Assembly (NCBI GenBank): GCA_963169045.1
Contig: CAUJDF010000041.1
Span: 66,872-130,871, forward strand
Length of the DNA stretch: 64,000 bases
Source of the DNA: Myxococcota bacterium
GTDB lineage: Bacteria > Myxococcota_A > Bradymonadia > UBA7976 > UBA1532
Direction of reading: 5' to 3'
Position 1 is the stretch's first letter; the number at the start of each line of letters is the position of its first letter. Shown here piece by piece: positions 57,048-64,000 of the stretch. A program made the position numbers and the translations under genes. The notes beneath the pieces are model-generated. The model was not told the origin of the DNA. It made no database searches and was given only the letters and a program-made list of their open reading frames with translations.

Positions 57048-58090
57048 CTGCCTTGATTCTGAGCTTTCTTGCGAGGCGTCGTGCGGGCGTACCGTCCGCC
57101 CGGCCAGGACCGCAACCAACCCTCGAGCTCGAGCAGGGTCGCCAGCGGCGCGGCTTCGCCGATGGCGAGGCCGGCCAGATCGGCCAACCGCGTCAGCGGG
57201 AGGGGCTCGACGCCCGCCGCGCGCCAGAGCACGGCGCCGATGCCGGGCTCGCGATGTTGGGGCACCTCCGGAGGGGATGCAACCCCGGCGGCTTCGGATT
57301 CGCCGGGGAACGATTCCCGCCACGCGTCGTCGCTGGCGAGCAGCGCCGCCCCGCTGCGGATGAGCGCGTGGCAGCCGGCGTGCAGGGGGCTGTCGACCGG
57401 TCCGGGCGCCGCCCACACGGGCCGGCCCAGCCGGCGCGCCGCGTTCGCCGTGTGCAGCGCGCCGCTCGTCGTCCCCGCCTGCACCACGACCACCGCCGCC
57501 GACAGCCCCGCGATCCAGGCGTTCCGCTTGGGGAACGTCCACTTGTCGGGCGGTTGCCGCGTCGGGAACGGGCTGACGACGGCCCCCCGCGCCGCCGCCT
57601 CGTCGAAGAGGCGCGCGTGTTGCCGGGGGGAGGGATGGGCGAGGCCGCTGCCGAGCACCACCACCGTCGTCCCGCCCGCCGCGATGGCCGCGCGGTGCGC
57701 CGCCGCGTCGACGCCCAGCGCGCCGCCCGACACGACCGCCACGCCACGGCTGGCCGCGACCGCGGCCACGCGCCCCGCCAGCTCGCGGCCGTAGCCGTCG
57801 GCCCGCCGCGCGCCCACGACCGCCAGCCGCGCCCCCACGGGGAGCCGGCCGCGCACGCGCAGCACGCCCTGCCGCGGCAGCTCCGCCGGCCACTCGTCGT
57901 CGATCGGCGTCAGCGCGCGCCCGCCGACGCGCCCGAGCGCCTCGAGCTCCGCGTCGACCGCCCGCCGCGCCGACCCGTCGGCCACGACCGCGGGCGGATC
58001 GCCGCCCGCGCGCCACGCGGCGACGTCGACGTCGCGCAGCAGCGACGCGGCGATCAGCAGCTCTCGTTCGGTGAGGCCCCACGTCGACAT
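57044..58090 (-). CDS. dprA: DNA-processing protein DprA
   Basis: A 348-residue protein that loads RecA on incoming single-stranded DNA during transformation. The Rossmann-like core shows AVVGARRADGYGRELAGRVA, VVSGGALGVDAAAHRAAIAA, VVVLGSGLAHPSP, FPKRNAWIAGLSAAVVVVQA and TSGALHTANAARRLGRPVW. A C-terminal winged-helix segment (LAGLAIGEAAPLATLLELEG) ends the protein. It precedes topA, the order found in many bacteria. It suggests at least some capacity for DNA uptake, though dprA occurs in many genomes not known to be competent. Confidence 0.94.
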   Translation of the reverse strand: MSTWGLTERELLIAASLLRDVDVAAWRAGGDPPAVVADGSARRAVDAELEALGRVGGRALTPIDDEWPAELPRQGVLRVRGRLPVGARLAVVGARRADGYGRELAGRVAAVAASRGVAVVSGGALGVDAAAHRAAIAAGGTTVVVLGSGLAHPSPRQHARLFDEAAARGAVVSPFPTRQPPDKWTFPKRNAWIAGLSAAVVVVQAGTTSGALHTANAARRLGRPVWAAPGPVDSPLHAGCHALIRSGAALLASDDAWRESFPGESEAAGVASPPEVPQHREPGIGAVLWRAAGVEPLPLTRLADLAGLAIGEAAPLATLLELEGWLRSWPGGRYARTTPRKKAQNQGR

Positions 58091-58138
58091 GTGGGGCGAG
58101 TCGGTAGCCGAGCGGCCCGCGCTTTGTCAACCGCGCGG

Positions 58139-59155
58139 TCAGTAGTGGCGCTGCATCTCCACGCGGTCGCCCACGTGAATCTCTTCGGTCGAGCGGGTGA
58201 TGATCGCGGTGCTGTTGCGGTCCTGCGTCTCGACGACGAGCACCTCGCCGATCTGCTCCCACGGCAGCTTCTCGGTGCGCTCCTCCTCGAGCTCGAGGAA
58301 GCCGTCGCCGCGCCGCATGACGAAGAAGCGGTTGCCGACCTGCACGCCGTCCTTGGCGCCCTTGTCGACGAACAGCAGGTGGAACTGCCCGAGCTCGCGC
58401 AGCTCGCGGAACGAGTCGACCACGCTGCCCGTGAGGTCGATGAGGTTCTGGCGCGGGCTGACCACGTGGTAGTGGTTCATCAGCGGCGTGACGCGCGCGC
58501 CCCGCTCGATCTCGCTGAACGAGCGCACGATGTTCGCGGTGGCCACGTGCTCGTCGACGCGCTTGACCTCGACGATGCCCAGCATCTGGATCTTGCGGCC
58601 GAGCACGTCGCCCGTCTCCGGGTGCACGATGTCGTTGAGCACCTTGTAGATCGAGAACTGGTCGCCGATGCGCGCCTTGTCGTGATGCTTCAGGTCGAGG
58701 TAGACGTCGTCGCCCTGCGCCACGTACTTCCGCGACACCCGAGACCAGCGGATCGTGCCCGACCGCTCCATGTCCTTCTCGGCGATGAAGCCCTCGTTCA
58801 TGCTGACGTGGCTCGCCTCGGTGGTGCCGACGGTGTAGCTGACCGCCGGCAGCGGCATCCCCGGCAGGGCCTGCTGCGGCCCTGACGGCAGCTTCAGGCG
58901 CAGCACGTCGCCCGGGTAGATCCAGTGGGGGTTGGTGACGTGCGGGTTGAGCGCCCACACCGTCGGCCAGGACCAGGGCTCCTCGAAGAACTCCTCGCAG
59001 ATGTCCCAGAGCGTGTCGCCCTGCTCGACGAGGTACTCGTCGGGGACCTGCTTGCCGGAGCTGTCGCTCATGATGATGCGCTGTTCCTGGGCGACCGCGG
59101 CCCCCGCGAACAGCGTGGCGGCCAGCGCCATCCCGACCGTGCGGCGAAACGCCAT
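58139..59155 (-). CDS. Secreted LysM-domain protein
   Basis: A 338-residue exported protein with a signal peptide (about 1-22, ATLFAGAAVA). A LysM peptidoglycan-binding domain spans about 41-90: YLVEQGDTLWDICEEFFEEP, WSWPTVWALNPHVTNPHWIY, PGDVLRL. The remaining 240 residues are beta-rich (YVAQGDDVYLDLKHHDKARI, GDQFSIYKVLNDIV, AKDGVQVGNRFFVMRRGDG) and of unknown function. LysM followed by this domain is seen in several deltaproteobacterial envelope proteins. It follows the CpoB-like gene by about 20 nt and precedes dprA by 48 nt. Confidence 0.85.
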   Translation of the reverse strand: MAFRRTVGMALAATLFAGAAVAQEQRIIMSDSSGKQVPDEYLVEQGDTLWDICEEFFEEPWSWPTVWALNPHVTNPHWIYPGDVLRLKLPSGPQQALPGMPLPAVSYTVGTTEASHVSMNEGFIAEKDMERSGTIRWSRVSRKYVAQGDDVYLDLKHHDKARIGDQFSIYKVLNDIVHPETGDVLGRKIQMLGIVEVKRVDEHVATANIVRSFSEIERGARVTPLMNHYHVVSPRQNLIDLTGSVVDSFRELRELGQFHLLFVDKGAKDGVQVGNRFFVMRRGDGFLELEEERTEKLPWEQIGEVLVVETQDRNSTAIITRSTEEIHVGDRVEMQRHY

Positions 59156-59175
59156 CGGTGACTTCCCCCTCCGCC

Positions 59176-60069
59176 TCAAAGCTTGCTCTCGGCCTGACCC
59201 AGCCGGGACGCGGCGCGGCGGCCCGCTTCGGTCTCCGGGAACAGGGCCACGAGCCGCGCCAGCGTCTCGCGCCCCTCGGCCGGCCGCCCCAGCTTCTCCT
59301 GGGTGAGGCCCACCATCAACAACGCATCGGGCACCTTGTTGCCGGCCGGGTGCTCGTCGACCACGCGCCGGAACAGCTGCAGCGCGGCGGCGAACTCGGC
59401 CCGCTGGAAGCGGCACTCGCCCATCCAGTAGAGCGCGTTGTCGGCGTAGTCGTGCTTGGGCCAGCGATCCAAGAAGCCCGAGAAGCCGGCCAGCGCCGCG
59501 CCCACGTCGCCCGACTTGTACAGGGCGTACGCGCGCTTGTAGGCGCCGATCGGGTCGTCGCCGGGGGGCGGCTCGGCCACCACGGGCTCGGCCTTCCTCG
59601 CGGCGCCGGGCATTGGGACCACGCCCAGGTTGTCGGCGAGGTGCGCGTTCTCGGGCGGCGGCACGGGCGCCCGCGGGCGGCCGCGGCGCGCGGGCTCGGC
59701 GTCGGTGGTGGCGTCGCCGCCGTCGTCGACGGCGATGCTGCGGCGGTCGTAGCGGTCGAGGTCGTCCTGAGTGATCTCGATCGGCGGCTGCTCGTCGCGG
59801 GCCGCCGCCGCCGACGGCGGCTTGACCCGCACCACCGGCAGCCCCGGCGGCAGCGCGTGCAGCTGTCGGGCCTCGAGCTTGTCTTCGAGCAGGTCGACGC
59901 GGTCCTGGAGCTTGGTGATGCGGCGCTGGTTCGCCTCGGCGGCGTCATTGAGCGACTGCATCTGCCGCTGCATGGCGTCGAGCTGCTTCTCGGTGCGCTC
60001 CTGCCCCGCCCCGCAGGCGCCGAGGAGCGCGCCGGCGCACACGAGCGCCGTCAGCCGGATCCCGACCAC
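59176..60069 (-). CDS. CpoB/YbgF-like TPR lipoprotein
   Basis: A 297-residue predicted lipoprotein: LVCAGALLGAC gives lipid cysteine C19. A coiled coil follows (KQLDAMQRQMQSLNDAAEAN, QRRITKLQDRVDLLEDKLEA), then a Pro-rich linker and a TPR domain (AYKRAYALYKSGDVGAALAG, DNALYWMGECRFQRAEFAAA, ALLMVGLTQEKLGRPAEGRE). The plan matches YbgF/CpoB, which links outer-membrane constriction by Tol-Pal to peptidoglycan synthesis. CpoB proper is usually a soluble periplasmic protein, whereas this one looks lipidated. GTG 60069 with GGAG upstream gives the signal peptide at once. tol or pal genes are not in the window. Confidence 0.8.
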   Translation of the reverse strand: MVGIRLTALVCAGALLGACGAGQERTEKQLDAMQRQMQSLNDAAEANQRRITKLQDRVDLLEDKLEARQLHALPPGLPVVRVKPPSAAAARDEQPPIEITQDDLDRYDRRSIAVDDGGDATTDAEPARRGRPRAPVPPPENAHLADNLGVVPMPGAARKAEPVVAEPPPGDDPIGAYKRAYALYKSGDVGAALAGFSGFLDRWPKHDYADNALYWMGECRFQRAEFAAALQLFRRVVDEHPAGNKVPDALLMVGLTQEKLGRPAEGRETLARLVALFPETEAGRRAASRLGQAESKL

Positions 60070-60166
60070 TTCGTCTCCAGGACGAACATTGCCAACGTGT
60101 CGATTCTTGGACGGGATTTCCCGCACTGTCAACTGAGCGCGGGGCGCGGGGTGGGTGCGCAGCGAC

Positions 60167-62026
60167 TTATGGGGCGAGCGAGCACTCCTCGGCGCACTCC
60201 TGGTCGCGGCAGCCGTTGAAGCAGCCGTCGAAGGGGATCGGCATCTCGCCGCCGAAGTCGATGCTGCCGTTCCAGATGCCGTTCGAGAGCGTGTCGATGG
60301 CGAGATCGCCGTCGGTGTCGAGCGGCTGCACCGTCCCGCGGAGCTGGAACTGGTCCACGTCGACGTCGAGCTGCACGAGCTGCTCGATGAGGATCTCGGT
60401 CAGCGCCGCCACGAGCACGTCCTCGCAGAGACCGCTCTGCGGGTCGCCGAAGAAGTCGTTGATGTCCTCGCAAGGCAGGAGCGTCGCGAGCACCTCGTCG
60501 AGCCCGATGCGCTGGCCGATGGGCTGGCCGAGGATCGCCGGGATGACCCAGGTCTCGGCGATGCCGAGCAGGATCACGCCGTACTTCACGTTCAGGCCGT
60601 GGGAATCGATGTTGAGGTCGAGGCCCTCGAGGCGACCGTTGAACACGCCGGCGATCGGGCGGCGGTCGACGTCGAGGTCGCCGATCGTGAACTCGCGCTG
60701 GCACATGCCCGGGTCGTTCATGGGGCAGCCGTTGCGCCACGTGAACCGGAACTTCTGCCACCGATTGTCGTTGCCGCTGAGCATGTTGTTCTCGTCGGGC
60801 ACCGACTGCGTGAACTCGATCTCGCCGACCACGGTCATCGTCTCGGCGATGCTGATCACGTCGCCGATGATGTTGAGGATGCGCAGCACCTCGGGCGGCA
60901 CGAAGTTCTCGATGGCGCGCTCGATGAGCGGCGCGCCGAGGCGGCTGATGATGTCGCAGAGGCCCTCGTTGTCGGTGGCGAAGCCGCAGATGAGGTCGAT
61001 GAGCGCCTCGCCGCGGGAGTCCTCGCCCTCCACCTCGCCGCCGCCGAGGACGCGCAGGATGTCGAGCACGCGCGCCGCCGTCTCGGCGATCGAGTTGCCC
61101 GAGTTCTCGAGCAGGTCGGTCATCTGAAGCTTGTTGACCGTGCGGAACCGGCCCTTGAAGTTCAGCGGCAGGTCGTTGGCCTGGATGGTGATCGTCTTGA
61201 CGGTGCCGCCCTCGACGGTGACGCCTTCGGTGCAGCCGAAGGCCACGACGCCGCCGTGGGTGCCGAAGACCTGGGCCGCCATGGCGAAGCGGGCGCTGTC
61301 GTCGAGGTCGTCGACGAGGATCTCGTTGTGGGTCGGGTCGAACGGCTGGATGGGCACCGCCAGGTAGGCGTTGCTCAGCATCGTCGCCGACTGACGCAGC
61401 GTCACGCAGCTCTCGCCGCCGTTGAACAGCGACACGTCGACCCGCTGGAACTGCCCGTAGGCGTAGCGGCCGGTCTGGTCGTCGTAGGTGACCTTGACCC
61501 GGACGCCGCCGGTGCCCTCGCGCTGGACGGAGACGCGCCAGAACACGGCCTCGGCGCCGTCGGCGGCCACCTGCAGCTCGAACTGAGTGGCGAGGTTGCC
61601 GGCCTGCACCTGGAAGGTGGCCCAGCCCATCGCGTCGGTGCGCACGGAGCGGACGCGCACGCCGCTCCCCTCGACGCTGTTGCCGGCCACCGGCATGTGC
61701 GTCTGCGCGTCGAGCAGCGAGGCTTCGAGCGAGCCGTTGGCGATGGGGCGCCCGTCGGCGGCCACGTACTGGACGCGGAAGTCGGCGGTCTGGCCGAAGT
61801 AGACGATGCGGTTGAGCGGCTCCTCGGGCTTCAGCTCGCGGCGGCCCGGGACGATCTGGCCGGCGTCGGGCTCGGGGGGCTCGACGCCCATGTCCGCTTC
61901 CGGCAGGACGCCCGTGTCGGAGCCCGGCCGGGGCTGGTCGTCATCGCCCGCGCTCCCGGCCGAATCGGAGCACGCGGCGAACAGCACCATGGCCAGGACC
62001 GGCCACGCACGACGGACGGAGAACAT
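60167..62026 (-). CDS. Large lipoprotein of unknown function with Ig-like N-terminal region
   Basis: A 619-residue predicted lipoprotein: VLFAAC gives lipid cysteine C19, followed by an Asp/Glu/Pro linker. About residues 70-170 are beta-rich (VYFGQTADFRVQYVAADGRP, RTDAMGWATFQVQAGNLA) like a bacterial Ig-like domain. The centre contains NKLQMTDLLENSGNSIAETA and helical parts. The end has Cys-rich loops (GCFNGCRDQECAEEC) and SIDFGGEMPIPFDGCF. No known family was recognised. It is a single gene with 96 nt upstream before hisC and 97 nt downstream, which hold nothing I can support. Confidence 0.7.
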   Translation of the reverse strand: MFSVRRAWPVLAMVLFAACSDSAGSAGDDDQPRPGSDTGVLPEADMGVEPPEPDAGQIVPGRRELKPEEPLNRIVYFGQTADFRVQYVAADGRPIANGSLEASLLDAQTHMPVAGNSVEGSGVRVRSVRTDAMGWATFQVQAGNLATQFELQVAADGAEAVFWRVSVQREGTGGVRVKVTYDDQTGRYAYGQFQRVDVSLFNGGESCVTLRQSATMLSNAYLAVPIQPFDPTHNEILVDDLDDSARFAMAAQVFGTHGGVVAFGCTEGVTVEGGTVKTITIQANDLPLNFKGRFRTVNKLQMTDLLENSGNSIAETAARVLDILRVLGGGEVEGEDSRGEALIDLICGFATDNEGLCDIISRLGAPLIERAIENFVPPEVLRILNIIGDVISIAETMTVVGEIEFTQSVPDENNMLSGNDNRWQKFRFTWRNGCPMNDPGMCQREFTIGDLDVDRRPIAGVFNGRLEGLDLNIDSHGLNVKYGVILLGIAETWVIPAILGQPIGQRIGLDEVLATLLPCEDINDFFGDPQSGLCEDVLVAALTEILIEQLVQLDVDVDQFQLRGTVQPLDTDGDLAIDTLSNGIWNGSIDFGGEMPIPFDGCFNGCRDQECAEECSLAP

Positions 62027-62122
62027 CGATTACCCCCTGGGACGGTCCGCGGCCGGGGCCTCGCCCGGAGCACGCGGTGCGCCAATTGTGGGGAATGCGG
62101 CGGTTCCAGGTCTATGAAATTT

Positions 62123-63274
62123 TCAACGGAGGCGGTCGAGGACGCTGCCGAGGATGTCGGTGACCTGCCGAGTCTGCTCGAGCGTGCCGATGGTGAAGCG
62201 GAGGTAGCCGTCGAGGTTGCGCTGTCCCGAGCGGTCGCGGACGTACACGCCGTGCTCGGCCAGCGTCTGGGCGACCCAGGGCGCGCGGTCGAACTTCGCC
62301 ATGTAGTAGTTGGCCGGCGTCAGGTGGAGCACGATGCCGCGAGCCTCGAACCACTCGCGCAGCGCCCGCTTGCTGGCGGCCACCTCGTCGAGGTACCAGC
62401 GCAGCCAGGCTTGGTCGTCGAGCGCCGCCATCGCGCCGATCTGCGCCAGCACGTTCACGCTCTTCGGATTGAAGACGCGCCGCATGTCGCGCACCACCTC
62501 GGGGTGGGCCAGCGCGTAGCCGATGCGCAGGCCGGCGATCCCGTACGCCTTCGAGAAGGTGCGGGTGACGACGAGGTTGGAGTACGTGTGCAGCAGCCCG
62601 ATGCAGGTGGACCCCGCGAATTCGGAGTACGCCTCATCCACGATGACGAGCGTCTCCGGCACCGCGGCGAGCAACGCGGCCACCTCGTCGGGCGTGTACA
62701 TCACGCCCGTCGGGTTGTTGGGGTTCACGAGGTACAGCAGCTTCGGGCGAACGCGCGTCGCCGCCTCGAGCAGCGCGTCGAAGGCCGGCTGGAACGGGTC
62801 CGCGCCGTAGAACGGCACGATGCGCGCGCCCCGCGTCTGGGCGAACACCAGGAAGTGCGTGTAGGTCGGCGACGGCACCAGCACCGGGTCGTCGGGGTTC
62901 AGGTACGTCGCGCAGATGGTGTCGAGCGCCTGGTCGCTGCCGTTCGTGATCAGCAGGCGATCGCCCTCGACGTCCCAGTGTCGGGCGAGGCGCTCGATCA
63001 GGTTGGTGCTGTTGAGCACCGGGTACCAGTTGAGGTGGTGCGTGTTGGTGAGGAACGCGCTGATCGCCTCGATGACCCGCGGCGACGGCGGCACCGTCGC
63101 CTCGTTCCAGTCGAGCTTGTGCGGCACCTGGTCCGGCCGAGCGCCGATCTGCTCGAGCGACGACACGGCCTGGTAGGGCTGCAGTTCGCGCACCGTCTCG
63201 GCCACCGCGAACGACGTCGCGCGCGCCGGGTGTGGGGGGTGAGCGACGCTCAATCCGGTGCTGGGCAAGCGCAT
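62123..63274 (-). CDS. hisC: HisC-type histidinol-phosphate/aromatic aminotransferase
   Basis: A 383-residue PLP-dependent class I/II aminotransferase. It has KLDWNEATVPPSPRVIEA, NGSDQALDTICATYLNP, PSPTYTHFLVFAQTRG, LVNPNNPTGVMYTPDEVAAL, IVDEAYSEFAG and TFSKAYGIAGLRIGYALAHP with the PLP lysine. These blocks are those of HisC, which transaminates imidazole-acetol phosphate in histidine synthesis. Some relatives act on aromatic acids. An N-terminal extension of about 35 residues precedes the usual start. AGGAGA six bases before ATG 63274 supports this start. No other his genes are close by. Confidence 0.85.
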   Translation of the reverse strand: MRLPSTGLSVAHPPHPARATSFAVAETVRELQPYQAVSSLEQIGARPDQVPHKLDWNEATVPPSPRVIEAISAFLTNTHHLNWYPVLNSTNLIERLARHWDVEGDRLLITNGSDQALDTICATYLNPDDPVLVPSPTYTHFLVFAQTRGARIVPFYGADPFQPAFDALLEAATRVRPKLLYLVNPNNPTGVMYTPDEVAALLAAVPETLVIVDEAYSEFAGSTCIGLLHTYSNLVVTRTFSKAYGIAGLRIGYALAHPEVVRDMRRVFNPKSVNVLAQIGAMAALDDQAWLRWYLDEVAASKRALREWFEARGIVLHLTPANYYMAKFDRAPWVAQTLAEHGVYVRDRSGQRNLDGYLRFTIGTLEQTRQVTDILGSVLDRLR

Positions 63275-63344
63275 GCCTGTCTCCTGCCGGTCCCGAGGGT
63301 CTTGCGGGTCGGCGATTCTACACGAACGAGGGTCTCGCTGAGCC

Positions 63345-63372
63345 TTTGCAATGCGCCGGGGGCCTCTATAAG
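63345..63372 (+). promoter_or_regulatory. Possible promoter of the PilZ gene
   Basis: TTTGCA (63345-63350), a 16-nt spacer and TATAAG (63367-63372) lie about 80 nt upstream of the PilZ start, in the 180-nt gap to hisC. TATAAG is one of the better -10 matches in this GC-rich window. On the minus strand TAGAAT (plus 63315-63320) could be a -10 for hisC. Confidence 0.45.
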
Positions 63373-63454
63373 TTGGACCCGATTTTCCGGACGCTCGCGG
63401 TGGCGCACGCTCGAACGAGCAAGTTCTGCGCCAGCGAGCACCGCGAGGGGATCC

Positions 63455-64000
63455 GTGGAGAACTTCCGTCGGTCGCAGCGCTACCGGTTCCAGCTCGAGG
63501 TCCGGTTCCGCGGCACGTTCCGCACGACGTCGTCGCTCACCGAGGACGTCAGCTTCCACGGCGTGTTCATCCGCACCGACGAAGTGCGCACGCCCAACCA
63601 GCTCATCAAGTTCGCGATCGTCGATCCGCACGAGCAGGAGGCGATCGAGCTCTTGGGCATCGTGGCGCGCTGCGTGTCGCCGGCCGACGCGGGGCCGGGC
63701 CGCCCGCCGGGCGTGGGCGTGTCGCTCTTCGGCAACGATCGCGCGACGGAGGCGCGCTGGGTGGCGCTCATCCGGCGGGTGCGCGGCTGGGCCGAGCGCG
63801 GGCTGGTGAAGGCGCCGCCGCCCGGGCAGCCCGAGGGGCCGATGGAGCTCAGGCGCGTGGGGGCGACGGGCCCGGAACCGGGACGACAGACGGTGACGCC
63901 GCCGGCGGTGAGGCCGGCGGCGCCGCCGATGGTGACCCCGCCGCCGATGGTCGGCGGTCCGCCCCCGCTGGTGACGCCGCCACGGCCGCCCCTCCCGAGC
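63455..64000 (+). CDS. PilZ-domain protein (partial, C-terminus beyond right edge)
   Basis: An open frame of 182 codons from GTG 63455 to the window edge, preceded by GAGGGG. The N-terminal 115 residues fit a PilZ domain, which binds cyclic di-GMP: RRSQRYRF gives the RxxxR part and TEDVSFHGVFI gives the DxSxxG part; GVGVSLFGNDR fits the later strand. After about residue 130 the sequence becomes Pro-rich (PPGQPEGPMELRR, PPAVRPAAPPMVTPPPM), a likely disordered linker to a domain outside the window. PilZ proteins of this size often act as effectors in motility or secretion. Confidence 0.75.
   Translation, partial: MENFRRSQRYRFQLEVRFRGTFRTTSSLTEDVSFHGVFIRTDEVRTPNQLIKFAIVDPHEQEAIELLGIVARCVSPADAGPGRPPGVGVSLFGNDRATEARWVALIRRVRGWAERGLVKAPPPGQPEGPMELRRVGATGPEPGRQTVTPPAVRPAAPPMVTPPPMVGGPPPLVTPPRPPLPS

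Overview
The window is a very GC-rich chromosomal segment with long gene runs on both strands, many GTG starts and many 4-nt start/stop overlaps. It fits the Myxococcota (former Deltaproteobacteria). The main clues are three secreted proteins that end in MYXO-CTERM-like anchors, MopE-type DNDCDG repeat arrays, many short-signal lipoproteins, a PilZ protein, and a DnaK/J-domain/TPR operon. No rRNA, tRNA, CRISPR array, insertion sequence or prophage was seen. The genus cannot be fixed from the sequence alone.

Layout. 1-4920 (minus): glpB (cut by the left edge), glpA, aspS and an isolated tandem BMC-domain shell protein. 5113-6414 (plus): a 2-Cys peroxiredoxin, folB and a Rieske ferredoxin. 6488-10284: a large Asp/Cys-repeat lipoprotein coupled to a deoxynucleoside kinase. 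10333-11482: a MerR regulator with a 26-bp dyad at its own start, coupled to an ECF sigma factor. 11490-15086: a lipoprotein, queG, a two-domain hydratase and a small membrane protein. 15163-30687 (plus): the most distinctive part, three giant surface proteins (two with an N-terminal terpene-cyclase-like toroid), then a propeller-like lipoprotein and plsB, the last three genes joined by GTGA overlaps. 30768-30955: a 43-bp tandem repeat made of two alternating hairpins, between convergent genes.

30962-34957 (minus) holds rimI, engB, two membrane proteins (one ResB-like), a tetraheme cytochrome c and a DUF218-like protein. 35090-37504 (plus) holds coaE, an NAD(P)-binding reductase-like protein and a double hot-dog protein. 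37508-42571 (minus) is a J-domain / DnaK / TPR operon whose two outer proteins share a small domain. 42745-45519 (plus) is a large polytopic membrane protein whose stop codon shares CTAG with argF. 45516-60069 is a long minus-strand run: cpoB-like, LysM protein, dprA, topA, trmFO, xerC, a diheme lipoprotein, a DJ-1 protein, hslV, hslU, argB, an unknown, argD and argF. It contains the topA-trmFO-xerC-hslV-hslU order known from Firmicutes. 60167-63274 (minus) is an unknown lipoprotein and a HisC-type aminotransferase. A PilZ gene runs off the right edge.

Housekeeping genes (translation, arginine, CoA, tRNA modification, topology, protein quality control) make up most of the window. The 15-27 kb surface-protein cluster, the 6.5-9.7 kb repeat lipoprotein, the orphan shell protein, the MerR/ECF pair and the hairpin array are the parts without an obvious textbook role.
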